Shown piece after piece: positions 54,704-64,000 of a DNA stretch of 64,000 nucleotides. The stretch is from contig JASGJA010000029.1 of the NCBI GenBank assembly GCA_049840935.1, positions 65,977 to 129,976 of the forward strand, written 5' to 3'. The notes under the pieces are model-generated. The model was not told the origin of the DNA. It worked only from the letters and a program-made list of their open reading frames with translations, and ran no database searches. Position numbers and translations under genes: made by a program. The first letter of the stretch is position 1, and the number at the start of each line of letters is the position of its first letter. Source of the DNA: Mesorhizobium_G sp049840935 (GTDB taxonomy: Bacteria > Pseudomonadota > Alphaproteobacteria > Rhizobiales > Rhizobiaceae).

Positions 54704-54711
54704 GGCGAACG

Positions 54712-55527
54712 ATGGCAGCGACACAGGAAGCTACCGATATTTCCGAAGAGCGGCACGCGCATGAAGTAATCCTTTCCGCGCGTGACATTACCGTTGCGTT
54801 CGGCGAAAAGGTTGTCCTGAAAAACTTGAACCTCGATATTTATCGTGGCGAAATTCTGGGTTTTGTCGGCGGTTCTGGCACGGGCAAATCTGTGCTGATG
54901 CGCACAATCCTAGGCTTGAACCGCAAGCAGGCGGGCACCGTGAAAGTGTTCGGCATCGACGTCGACAAAGCCACGCCGGAAGAAAAGATGGCCATCGACA
55001 TGCGCATGGGCGTGCTTTTTCAGCACGGCGCACTTTTTTCGGCACTTACCGTGCTCGAAAACGTTCAGGTTCCGATGCGGGAATATCTGGACCTTCCAAA
55101 GAAGCTGATGGACGAACTGGCAATGCTCAAGATCGAGCTTGTCGGCCTGCCGCGTGATGCTGGTCCAAAGTTCCCGTCAGAGCTTTCCGGCGGCATGATC
55201 AAGCGCGCGGCTCTTGCGCGTGCGCTCGCGCTCGATCCTGATCTTGTATTTCTCGATGAGCCGACATCCGGCCTCGATCCCATCGGCGCGGCGGAGTTTG
55301 ACGAGCTTGTCATAAAGCTGCGCGACACGCTTGGCCTGACCGTTTATATGGTCACGCATGACCTCGACAGTCTTTTCACGGCCTGTGACCGTATCGCAGT
55401 CCTCGGCGACAAGCGTGTCCTCGTTCAGGGAACCATCGAAGACATGCTGAAAAGTGAGGAGCCGTGGGTAAAATCCTATTTCAGAGGCAAGCGGGCTCGA
55501 CATCTCGACTTGCGGCATAGAGCTTAG
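54712..55527 (+). CDS. mlaF: MlaF-type ABC transporter ATP-binding protein
   Basis: A 271-residue ATPase that powers MCE-type lipid transport. Walker A is GGSGTGKS, the signature is ELSGGMIKR, and Walker B is LVFLDEPTSGLDP with the switch His in MVTHDLDS. It begins 8 bases after mlaE, so the two subunits are probably cotranslated. The last residues (RGKRARHLDLRHRA) are basic. Confidence 0.95.
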   Translation: MAATQEATDISEERHAHEVILSARDITVAFGEKVVLKNLNLDIYRGEILGFVGGSGTGKSVLMRTILGLNRKQAGTVKVFGIDVDKATPEEKMAIDMRMGVLFQHGALFSALTVLENVQVPMREYLDLPKKLMDELAMLKIELVGLPRDAGPKFPSELSGGMIKRAALARALALDPDLVFLDEPTSGLDPIGAAEFDELVIKLRDTLGLTVYMVTHDLDSLFTACDRIAVLGDKRVLVQGTIEDMLKSEEPWVKSYFRGKRARHLDLRHRA

Positions 55528-55534
55528 ATTTTCG

Positions 55535-56620
55535 ATGGAAACCAGAGCAAATTACGTAATTGTCGGCCTGTTCACGGTGCTCGCCGTGTTGGGTGCGTTC
55601 CTGTTTGTCTATTGGACCGCCGCAGTCAGCGATAAGGGCGAACTGACCTTGCTGCGTTTCCGCATTCCAGGTTCCGCGTCGGGTCTGGGTCGTGGCAGCG
55701 TCGTGCTGTTCAACGGCGTGCGCGTTGGCGAGGTGCAGACTGTCTATATTGATCGCGCCAATCCATCCGCCGCTATTGCCGATGCGATGGTTGACCGGCG
55801 CACGCCCGTCACACGCTCCACGCAGGCCGTTATCGGACTGGCCGGTCTGACGGGTACTGCAAACATTGAAATGAAGGGCGGCAGCTTGCAGGAGCCGAAC
55901 CTGTTCACCGAGGCGGATGAGCAGAACAAGGTGCCGGAAGTCACCGCCAGCCCGTCAGCGGTTACAAACCTGCTGCAAACCGCGCAGGAGATTTTAACCC
56001 GAACGGACAAGGTTCTGGTTGAGCTTGAGGGCTTCACCAAAGACGTGCGCCCCGAACTCCAGAAAACTGCAGAGAATGCGCGCAAGTTCTCCGATGCGCT
56101 GGCAAACAATTCGGAAGGCGTCGACAAGTTCCTCGGCAGCGTTTCAAACCTTGCTGACGAACTCTCCGGCGTTTCGCAAAAGCTGGATGGCACGCTCAAG
56201 GCGGCGGAAGAAATCGTCAAGGCAATCGATAAGAACAAGGTTTCTGATGTCGTGACCAATGTCGATATCTTCACGAAGAATCTGACCGAGACCGGCAAGA
56301 AGTTCGATACGGTTGTGACCAAGGTCGACAATCTGCTGGGGTCTGGCGATGCGCAGGGCGTGATGGTTCAGATCAACGATACGCTTAAGGCATATCGGCA
56401 GGTTGCGGATACGCTCAACTCGAAGTTGGGGACGATCACCGATGGATTGGCTCGATTTTCGGGGCAGGGGTTGCGTGATGCCGAAGCACTCATCAATGAT
56501 GCTCGCCGGTCGGTTAATCGCATCGAGCAGGCGATTTCCGATCTTGAGCGCAATCCGCAGCGCATTCTTGGCGGCGGTGATGGCGAAGTAAGACGTTATG
56601 ACGGGAGAGCGCGTCGATGA
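55535..56620 (+). CDS. mlaD: MlaD-type MCE-domain protein
   Basis: A 361-residue inner-membrane-anchored substrate-binding subunit. The N-terminal anchor (NYVIVGLFTVLAVLGAFLFVYW) is followed by one MCE domain (about residues 38-120: FRIPGSASGLGRGSVVLFNGVRVGEV, then GLTGTANIEMKGG). A long helical C-terminal part of about 230 residues is rich in Lys, Asp and Leu, and is longer than in E. coli MlaD. Such extended MCE proteins are common in alphaproteobacteria and probably form a hexameric tunnel across the periplasm. It lies 7 bases after mlaF. Confidence 0.94.
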   Translation: METRANYVIVGLFTVLAVLGAFLFVYWTAAVSDKGELTLLRFRIPGSASGLGRGSVVLFNGVRVGEVQTVYIDRANPSAAIADAMVDRRTPVTRSTQAVIGLAGLTGTANIEMKGGSLQEPNLFTEADEQNKVPEVTASPSAVTNLLQTAQEILTRTDKVLVELEGFTKDVRPELQKTAENARKFSDALANNSEGVDKFLGSVSNLADELSGVSQKLDGTLKAAEEIVKAIDKNKVSDVVTNVDIFTKNLTETGKKFDTVVTKVDNLLGSGDAQGVMVQINDTLKAYRQVADTLNSKLGTITDGLARFSGQGLRDAEALINDARRSVNRIEQAISDLERNPQRILGGGDGEVRRYDGRARR

Positions 56621-56669
56621 TGCGCGGGCGGTGTGAGGGCACCGCGACCAAGTGGGGATTGAGTAAGGG

Positions 56670-57269
56670 ATGAGAGTTTCGATCCGAGCGATGGCGACCG
56701 TTGTCGCGCTTTCCCTTTCCGTTTCCGGCTGCGCTTTGCTGGGCGGCAAGGCAAAACCGCTTGATACGTATGAGCTGACGGCTCCGGGCGCAGACAAGGG
56801 CCGGGCGCGCCGTGGGGTGCAAATCCTCATCACCGAGCCTTCAGCGTTGAAAGCGCTCGACAGCCAAAACATTGTTATCAAGCCGCAGGCTGGTTCAATC
56901 GAGTATCTTGGCGGTGCGCAATGGGCGGATCGACTTCCGAAAGTCATTCAGGCACGGCTCGCTGAGACGTTCCAGAAGTCCGGCCAATTCGCAGGTGTTG
57001 GCAAGCCGGGCGAGGGGCTCGCAATTGACTATCAGGTTGTTACGGAAATCCGCGCTTTCAATATCCGGCTCGATGGCCAGCAGCGTGCACATGTGACGCT
57101 GTTCGTGCGCATCCTGAATGACCGCAACGGCGTTGTCCGCGCCGCGCGCGTGTTCGAGGCCGATGCTTTCGTCAGTGGTTCGGGCAATAATGCTTATGTC
57201 GATGCGCTGGATGCCGCATTTGGCAAAGCTGCAACCGATATCGTTAGCTGGACAGCTTCGATTATCTAA
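56670..57269 (+). CDS. PqiC-like ABC transport auxiliary lipoprotein
   Basis: A 199-residue lipoprotein. The signal VVALSLSVSGC ends in a lipobox (VSGC), so the mature protein starts at that Cys. The sequence LDTYELTAP at the mature N-terminus and SQNIVIKPQAGSIEYLGGAQWADRLPKVIQARL are typical of the DUF330/PqiC (ABC_trans_aux) family. These outer-membrane lipoproteins pair with MCE systems and probably receive lipid at the outer membrane. It closes the mlaEFD operon, 49 bases after mlaD. Confidence 0.9.
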   Translation: MRVSIRAMATVVALSLSVSGCALLGGKAKPLDTYELTAPGADKGRARRGVQILITEPSALKALDSQNIVIKPQAGSIEYLGGAQWADRLPKVIQARLAETFQKSGQFAGVGKPGEGLAIDYQVVTEIRAFNIRLDGQQRAHVTLFVRILNDRNGVVRAARVFEADAFVSGSGNNAYVDALDAAFGKAATDIVSWTASII

Positions 57270-57294
57270 AATCGTTTTATCAAATGGCGTGGTT

Positions 57295-57319
57295 TGACCT
57301 GCCTATCACAGGCAGGTCA
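57295..57319. terminator. Convergent terminator between the Mla operon and the coiled-coil gene
   Basis: A perfect 10-bp stem (57295-57304 with 57310-57319, 5-base loop) lies in the 90-base gap between two converging genes. Neither flank has a long T run, but position and symmetry suggest bidirectional termination. Confidence 0.6.
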
Positions 57320-57359
57320 GGGGTGACGATTGCCCGAGATGGGCAACCGTCCGAGACGC

Positions 57360-60300
57360 TTACGCCAGCCGTCCTGACGCATGTGCCAACATGATGTACG
57401 CCTTGCCAGTATCGGACATCTCGTAATTGCGCACTTTCAGTTTGCCGCCTTCTGTACGGCTGACACGATCCAGCAAACGCTCGAAGTCGTCGCAATACCG
57501 ATCAACCGCTGTACGGAAACCTTCGTCGCGGCGATACTTGTCTGCTACCTCGTCGAAAATCTGCTGGCCGCGCAATGTATAAAGTCTGCGCGAAACATCC
57601 AACGCGCGATTGGCCTCACGACGCTCCCAGATCTCGCTCAGCGTCTCTGTATCGATTGACTTGGCAATGTCCTTGGCCAGCGAGCCCAGCGTGTTGTCCA
57701 ACCGCGCTGCTGGTGCTGGCGCGACCACTTCCACACGTGGTGCGGTCTTCACCTCGCCTGCCGGCACTGCGGGAGCCGGTGCCGGGGCGGGCGCAGGTGT
57801 CGGCGCTACGCGCGGCTTTGGCTGAGGCGCATCAATAATCGAACCACGTAGCGGCAGCTTCACTTCCTCAGGCGCGCTGGGCGTCGCAAAGCGTTCGGCC
57901 AATCGCGTTTCGGAATTGGAGACCGGGCGACGTATCACAGAGCGTTCGGGATCGCTGACGTCGATCGTCCGGCCCGATTGCACGACAATCGCAGACAGTT
58001 CCTTCAATGCGTTGATCTGTTCCGTCACGGCGCGGCGGATCGCGCTGGTGGATTCACGTGCTTCGACAGGCATGTCCACAATGCCCTTCTTCAGCGCATT
58101 GCGCGTGTCGTCTAGCTCATGTCGGATCGTTTCCGAAACCTTGCGAAGTTCGTCAGTCGCATCTGCAAAACGCTGAGTAGCTCCATCGATCACCGATGAA
58201 AGCGACTTCTGGATACTGGCCGTTGTTTCCTGCGCGCGGCCTTCGGCCTGTGCAAACGAATTCAGCACCAAGCCCTCAAATGACTTCATGATCTTTTCGA
58301 TGTCTTCCGACTTCTTCACCAGCCCAACCGCGAGGTCTTCCAGCGCACTCTGACGGTCGCCGAGTGTCGTAACCAGATTGCTTTGCGCCGAACCGAGCAA
58401 ATCACTCGCCGATGACAGTAGCTTGCTGTGTTCGTCAAACCGGCTGGCGATACCTGCTACTGCCTTCAACGTTTCCGAAGTCATGGTGGTGAGGCGTGTC
58501 GTGTTGGAATCCAGCAGGCGCGCCGAGCTTGCAAATGTCTGCGCGGCGCGCTCCGTCGAAGCCGCAAACGCCTGTGTCGTTTCGTTCAGGCGGCGGTCAA
58601 CGGTGTCGAGGCTCTGTTCGGCCAACCCTGCCAGTTCGGAAAGCTGGCGGTTAGAATCCACAACCTTGGCAACTGTCTGATCAACGGTCTGCGTAATCCG
58701 AGAACGAGTTTCCGACGCCGCGGCCAGCGCCACATTGGCTTGTCCTTCGAGCGCCTGAACAAACTCGGCGTTTTCTGCGCGCAACCGTTGTGTCGCTTTT
58801 TCGGCAGCCACTTCGATACTGCGTTCCAACTCGCTTCCGCCAGCCGTAAAGCGCTCGGCGAGGGGACGTGCCGTCTCGTCGAGAATGCGTATCATCTCGG
58901 AGGAACGTGATCCCAGAACCTCATTGAGTTCGCGCGTATTGTCACCGAGCGTACGGGCCGCTTCGTTCGTGGTTTCCGTGATGTGCTTGCCGACAGCGGA
59001 GAACGTATCCGCAATAACATTGGCACGCTGCGAAAGCTTCGCTTCGCTTGTCGCGAAATCCTGCTCAATCGTGCTGCGCACGTCCGCTGCCGCCTGCGAG
59101 AGACGTGCCTCGGCCTGTGCGACATCTTCCGAAATGCGGATGACCGCCTGATCGGAAGTCTGTGCCAATCGCTGCTCGGCAGAAGCCAGCGCGTCGCCGA
59201 TGTTGCGGGCCCGGCGTTCGAGTTCTTGCGCCGTCTCGCCTGTGCGGCGGACAAGGAGGCTGTCTGTCTGTTCAAACAATTCGCCAAACTGCGCGGCTCT
59301 TTGATCCAAAGCAGTTGCCAGCGTATCCGCACGATCCGCAATCTTGCGATCCGCGTCGTCAAAGAGACGAGCGACCTCGCCGGCCCTCGATCCAAGTTCG
59401 GCAGCCGTCTCGCCGGTGCGCGACACGATACGGTTTTCGGCCTGTTCGAGGATCTTCGCGATATCCTCAGTTTTCTGGCTGAGCTCGGCAGAAGTCTGAT
59501 GCGTGCGTGCGACGATGCGCTGTTCCGTCTCGAAGAAGATATTCGCGACGTCCGAGGCGCGCGCGGAAAGCTGATCGGCTCCCGCGGAAATATTCGAAGC
59601 GAGCAGGTTGTCGGCGCGTTCGAACATAGCTTTCAGTTCGTCCGCGCGAGCGGATAGCGCATCGGCAGAGGTGCTTACGCGTTCCGATATCCTGCCGTCG
59701 GCGTTTTCAAACAACTGCACAATCTCGATAGCGCGCTGGGCGAGGGCGCTCGCGTTTTCAATCGCGCGTGCTGCCAGCTTGCGGTCGCCATCGTCGAACA
59801 AACGTTCGATCTCAGCCGCGCGAGCCTGCGCGCCACGTCCAGTTTCGTCCGCGCGCGCGGCGATAACCTCATCCGCCCGTTCGAACACTTCGCCGATACG
59901 CTGCGCGCGGTCGGTAATGTGGTCGGCAGCTTCCTCGGCGCGCGCCGTAATGCCCTGCAGGCTGTCGATTGCACGATCCGAAATGCGGCGGTCGGCATCC
60001 TCGAATGCGCGTGCGATTTCCTCTGTGCGGCTGGCAAGAGAATGCGCCGTTTCCTCCGCGCGCACCGCGATCTGGCGGTCGGCATCGGCGAACACTTTGC
60101 CAGCCTCGTTGGTCAACGCTGCTGTCAGTTCCAGAACCTTGTCGCGCAACTCTCCGGCTGTGCGCACGGCACTATGCTCCAGCACGATGCGGACGTTTTC
60201 CACGCCCGTAGCAAGTGCATTCTCCACGGCGCTCGCGCGGTCGGAGATTGCATCGATGTGACGCTGGAAGGACGCGTCGATCTGCTCGACATCGCCAGCC

Positions 60301-63300
60301 AAGGCTGCCGAGATTTCCTGACGCCGATCCGCGAACACTTTGATATGTTCGGCTGCCTGCGCATCCAGCAGGGTACGGGCTTCATCGAGCCGCTGCAAAT
60401 CAGACTCCAGCGCAGCCGACAGGTTATTGCGGCCCTGGTTCAACCCGTCGATATGGCCGTTGAGCGCCGCCTGCAGGTTTTCGCGTGCGGCATCCACCGC
60501 CGAGAGGTCGGCTTCAAGCGCGCGGCGCAGGATGTTGCGGCCTTCGGCCAGCTTTTCGACCTGACCGGAAACAAGGCTATCGATGCTGACGCGGCTTTCG
60601 GCAAGCTTTTCAAGATCGCCTTCCATCGCGCGGCTAAGCTGCGCTCGGCGCTCCTCGAACACCGCATGGTGTCCCTCAAGCATCTTCACCAGCGCGGCAT
60701 CCAGTTCGACCCGGCTTTCGCCGAGCGTCACCAGATCGGCCTCAAGCGCACGCTTGAGGATGTTGCGGCCTTCGGCCAGCTTTTCGACCTGACCAGCAAC
60801 CAGCCCGTCAATATCGGAGCGCGATTCTGCCAGCTTGCGCAGATCATCCTCCAGTGCCTGCGAAAGCCTCTCACGGCCCTTCGCCAACCCTTCTTCCTGC
60901 TCAACCGCAATGCGCTGCATCAAGGATTCGAGTTCATCGCGGCTATTGCCGATGCGCGACAGATCGGCTTCAAGCGCGCGCACGAGAATGTTGCGCCCCT
61001 CGGACAGCTTCTCCACCTGTGCGGCCACCAGACCATCGATGTTCGCGCGGCTTTCTGCGAGCTTGGTGAGGTCGTCTTCCAACGCGCGCGAAAGGGCGGC
61101 GCGACCTTCGGTGAAGTTATCGCTGTAGCTGTTAATGAGGTTCACTACGCCGCCATCAAATTCCGACTTCGCGTCAGTAAGGCGCTTCAAATCGGTTTCC
61201 AGCGCGCGCACCAGGAGGTTACGGCCCTCTGCCAGCTTGCCGATCTGGCCGGACACCATTTCGTCAATCTGCATGCGCGTGTCGGCCAGCTTTTGCAGGT
61301 CTTCTTCCACAGCCGCGGCAAGCGCATCGCGACCCGCACCGAAGCTGCCGTTGAGCTGCACCGTGATTTGGCTCAGCGTATCGTCCAGTTCTTTGCGGCT
61401 CTGCGCGAGTTTACCCAGATCGCCTTCGAGTGCACGAACGAGAATGTTGCGGCCATGCGCGAGCTTTTCTACCTGCGCCGAAACGAGTCCGTCTATACTG
61501 CTGCGGCTTTCGGCCAGCTTTGCCAGATCGTCTTCAAGTGCTGCGGCGAGTGCGCCGCGACCTTCATCGAACGACGCTTTCTGACGCTCCACGACAGATT
61601 TGAGCGAATCGTCCAGATCGATGCGGCGCTTGTCGAACTCCGCCAAATCCGCTTCCAGCGAGCGGGTGAGCAGCGCGCGGCCTTCTGAAAGCTTCTGCAC
61701 CTGACCGGAGATCAATTCGTCAACATGCACCCGGCTTTCCGCCAGCTTGGTTAGGTCGCTTTCTATGGTGTCGCTCAGCAGCCTGCTGCCATCCTCGAAC
61801 CCACGATTGAGTTCCGAGAGCATGCGAGCGAGGGAAGAATCCAGCCCGGCGCGGTTCTGGTTCAGCTTTTCGATGTCGGCTTCCAACGCGCGGCTCAGCA
61901 GGTCGCGGCCCTCCGCCAGCTTTTCAACCTGACCGGCAACCATGGAGTTGATTGCTGCGCGGCTTTCGGCGAGCTTTTCGAGATCATCCGCAACAGTCTG
62001 CGCAATGGCGCTGCGACCATCCTCAAATGTACGGCTCAGCTCGGCCATCATGCCACTCAACTGGCTGTCCAGTTCGGATCGGCTTTCATTCATGCGGGCG
62101 AGGTCGGAAGAAACCGTCTGCGTGATAACCTTATGGCCAGCCTCAAACGTGCGGCCAAGGTCGGCAACGATCGATGCGACTTGATTGCCCAGATCGGCGT
62201 GGCTCTCATTGATCTTGTCGAGATCGGCTTCAAGAGCGCGGCGCAGAATATTTCGGCCTTCCGCAAGCTTCTCGACCTGACGGCCAACCATGCCGTCGAG
62301 GGCCGCGCGGTCGTCGCCGAGGCGCGCAAGGTCTTCCTGCAGCGCTTCGGACAGAACCCGACGCCCATGTTCCAGACCTTCTGCCTGGCTGGCAATTGCG
62401 GTACGCAGCGCTTCGCCGAGTTCCTTGCCGCCGGAAGCTAGCCGCTGCAAATCTTGATCCAGCGCTTTCGCCATTTCGTCGCGATGGCTGGAGAGATTGC
62501 CGAGATGCGCCTGAATGGCCCCATGCAATTCGTCGCGTTCCGTTGCAAGTTGCTCAAGATCAGCTTGCAATGCGCGCTTGAGAATATCGCGGCCTTCGGA
62601 AAGCTTGCTCACCTGTCCGGCAACCAGACCATCAATGTCGGAGCGCGCCGAGGCGAGCTTGTCCAGATCGTCCTGCAAGGCCAGCGCCAGCGCGCGGCGA
62701 CCTTCTTCCAGTTTTTCGCCTTGTGCGACCACAAGTTGGTTGACCATGGCATCGACTTCGGCGCGGCTGTCCGCCACCTTGGAAAGGTCGGATTCCAACG
62801 CGCGCCGCAGAATGTCGCGACCTTCCGCCAGTTTCTCGACCTGACGGGCGACCAGACCATCAATATTGGCGCGGCTTTCGGCCAGTTTATTGAGGTCTTC
62901 CTGCAGCGCATCGGTCAGCGCCTTACGGCCTTCTTCGAAGCGCTCGGACTGCGAGGCGACCAGCCGCGCAAATGTCTCGTCCAATTCCTTGCGGCTCTCC
63001 GTAACGCGGACGAAGGTCGGCGTCCAGTGCACGCTTCAGCAGGTCACGGCCTTCGCCAAGCTTGCCAACGTGACTGCGAACGGACTCGTCAATCGCATTG
63101 CGTGCTTCGTTGAGCTGGGCGAGGTCATCGTTCAGCATGTTAGATAGCGCTTCGCGGCCTTCGCTCAGGGTGCGTGAATGCTCGCCCATCGAAAGATCGA
63201 TAAGACGACGGGATTCCTCGACCTTGCCGAGGTCTTGCGCCAGCGCAGTGCTGGTCGCCGTGCGGCTTTCTTCCATGCGCGCGACGTGACTGGCCACTTC

Positions 63301-63950
63301 CTCGACAAACTCGGCACGGCTGCGGTCAAATTGGCCAAGCTCGCTGTGCAAATCTTCGATCATCTGTGCGCGGCTCTGCGAAAGCTGGCGCATTTCGTCG
63401 GCGGCTGCGGCATCAATTTCAGCGCGCGCCTGCGCCAATTGCTCCAGATCCTGATCTAGCGCGCGGGAGAGGCGGCTGCGGCCAGCGTCCAGCCTGTCAA
63501 TAAACTGTTCCGCGTGCTGTTCGAGCGCTGCCGAAGCTGTCTGAACCAGAGCCGACATTTCGGAGTCGATACGCTTCTGATTTTCTTCGATGAGGCGAGC
63601 AAGGTCTTCCTTGCCACTGGCAAAGCTGCCAGCAATCTCGCGCGTACGCTCGACAAGTGTATCGTTGATCTGGCGTGCGCGGGCCTCAAGCGCAACGTTC
63701 AAGCGCTCCGTTCCAACATCCAGCGCATCGGCGCGGCTCTGGAACTCGCCAATCAGCGATTGGCCCGGCGCTCAGTAAGTGTGTTTTCAATATCATGCAG
63801 CCGCTTGTTAAACTCATCGTTCAGCGAATTGGTTGCCAACCGAGCAGCGAAATCATGCTCGTAGCGCGCTCTTCCAGCACGCGGGACAGCGATTGCGCCG
63901 CATCGACCGTGCCTTGGGTGAGGTTCGCGATACGAGGTGCTGTTCATCAT
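57360..63950 (-). CDS. Giant repetitive coiled-coil protein (apolipoprotein/kinesin-like), several frameshifts
   Basis: A predicted protein of more than 2100 residues, almost entirely helical and rich in Glu, Arg, Ala and Leu. It resembles the large 'apolipoprotein A1/A4/E-like' or 'kinesin-like' proteins of Rhizobiales, whose function is unknown; a cytoskeletal or cell-envelope scaffold role is only a guess. From the N-terminus it has a non-repeated segment, an array of alternating 36- and 40-residue units, an array of 29-residue units, a long coiled coil, a Pro/Ala linker (about 57720-57830) and a conserved C-terminal domain ending YIMLAHASGRLA. The frame is broken near 63012, 63763 and 63845, and probably again near 63930. 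The start is unresolved: ATG codons at 63950/63947 are possible, but the gene may begin beyond the window. Confidence 0.8.
59163..60065 (-). repeat. Array of 29-residue coiled-coil repeats
   Basis: Within the giant protein at least nine units of exactly 29 residues follow one another, of the form RxxExxxxLxxRAxEIxxLFExADxxI. Examples are the units starting ARADETG, ARAIENA, ERVSTSA, SNISAGA, ARTHQTS, SRTGETA and DRADTLA. One 40-residue unit interrupts them near the start. The 29-residue (87-base) period is four heptads plus one residue. Confidence 0.85.
60270..62996 (-). repeat. Array of alternating 36- and 40-residue coiled-coil repeats
   Basis: About 24 units cover some 908 residues. Type A units have 36 residues (SRxxIDGLVAGQVEKLAEGR, then a RALEADL tail). 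Type B units have 40 residues (SRxELDxxLxxxV then FEEGRxxL and ALEDDLxKLAE). The two types mostly alternate, giving a 76-residue (228-base) super-repeat. The spacing fits hendecad/heptad helical periodicity, and the DNA copies are similar enough to complicate assembly. Confidence 0.88.
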
Positions 63951-64000
63951 TGTGTTTCCCTATTAACCTTAGCAATACGTAACTGAAGTCGTAGGCATAA
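63951..64000. other. Window edge upstream of the giant coiled-coil gene
   Basis: The last 50 bases are AT-richer than the coding DNA next to them. Two of the three minus-strand frames hit stops, and the third stays open. The stretch looks more like a leader than coding sequence, but it is too short to decide whether the giant gene starts at 63950 or further out. Confidence 0.4.

Noticed and set aside
59919..61688. A 589-codon open frame antisense to the coiled-coil repeats
   Set aside because: It is the reverse frame of the repetitive array; its own repeats are simply the complement of the real repeats.
57360..63702. Possible CRISPR array, because short DNA motifs recur regularly
   Set aside because: The repeats are coding, degenerate and in frame (36, 40 or 29 codons). 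There are no unique spacers between identical direct repeats and no cas genes.

Overview
The window is 64 kb of ordinary alphaproteobacterial chromosome. It is moderately GC-rich and densely coding, with genes on both strands. Gene content points to the Hyphomicrobiales, most likely a Brucella/Ochrobactrum-like member of the Brucellaceae. The clues are the RpoC and ParE sequences, a tandem glycine riboswitch in front of gcvTHP, an M48 protease/DsbA-like/aroQ/accB/accC run, an MlaE with a fused STAS domain, a Brucella-type cysteine desulfhydrase, and a very long apolipoprotein-like coiled-coil protein. This taxonomic call is inferred from remembered family resemblance, not from a search. I see no phage, insertion sequence, integrase or CRISPR array.

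Layout. 1-2.8 kb: 3' part of rpoC with its terminator. 2.9-10 kb: single metabolic genes (L2HGDH-like oxidase, galactose dehydrogenase, cysteine desulfhydrase-like enzyme, nitroreductase, a CitE-like/MaoC pair) and two envelope proteins. 10-14.6 kb: DUF2336 protein, parE and a membrane diguanylate cyclase. 14.6-19.3 kb: gcvT-gcvH-gcvP under a tandem glycine riboswitch. 19.5-22.4 kb: an autotransporter. 22.4-35.4 kb: DUF1345 protein, a propionyl-CoA-carboxylase-type alpha subunit, dnaE, aat, accBC, aroQ, a DsbA-like protein, an M48 protease and an aminotransferase. 35.4-42.6 kb: rne diverging from an N-acetylmuramoyl-L-alanine amidase, then PBP1a. 42.6-45.2 kb: cutC, small genes and tRNA-Leu(UAA). 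45.2-53.4 kb: a minus-strand run of epimerase, SDR, DctB/DctD-like two-component system and the tripartite tricarboxylate transporter tctCBA. 53.5-57.3 kb: an Mla/MCE lipid transport operon (STAS-MlaE, MlaF, MlaD, PqiC-like lipoprotein). 57.4-64 kb: the giant coiled-coil gene.

How the genes work together. Three groups are clear: glycine cleavage controlled by glycine, MCE-type lipid transport across the envelope, and a solute uptake/catabolism cluster in which a sensor kinase and sigma-54-type activator probably control the Tct transporter and perhaps the adjoining epimerase and dehydrogenase. Cell-wall genes (amidase, PBP1a) sit side by side with the RNA degradosome scaffold rne.

A dominant feature of the window is a set of single-base indels that break otherwise intact, conserved and often essential genes: rpoC, rne, amidase, PBP1a, tctA, SDR, mlaE, the autotransporter and the giant gene. 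Most lie in or next to short runs of one base. Because rpoC and rne cannot both be dead in a living cell, the most economical reading is sequencing or assembly error. I therefore annotate these as single genes and give the position of each break. I did not find a convincing new defence or mobile system. The best candidates for new biology are the regular 36/40- and 29-residue repeats of the giant protein, the epimerase/SDR/two-component/Tct cluster, the unusual start of its sensor kinase, and a few small secreted or membrane proteins of unknown function.
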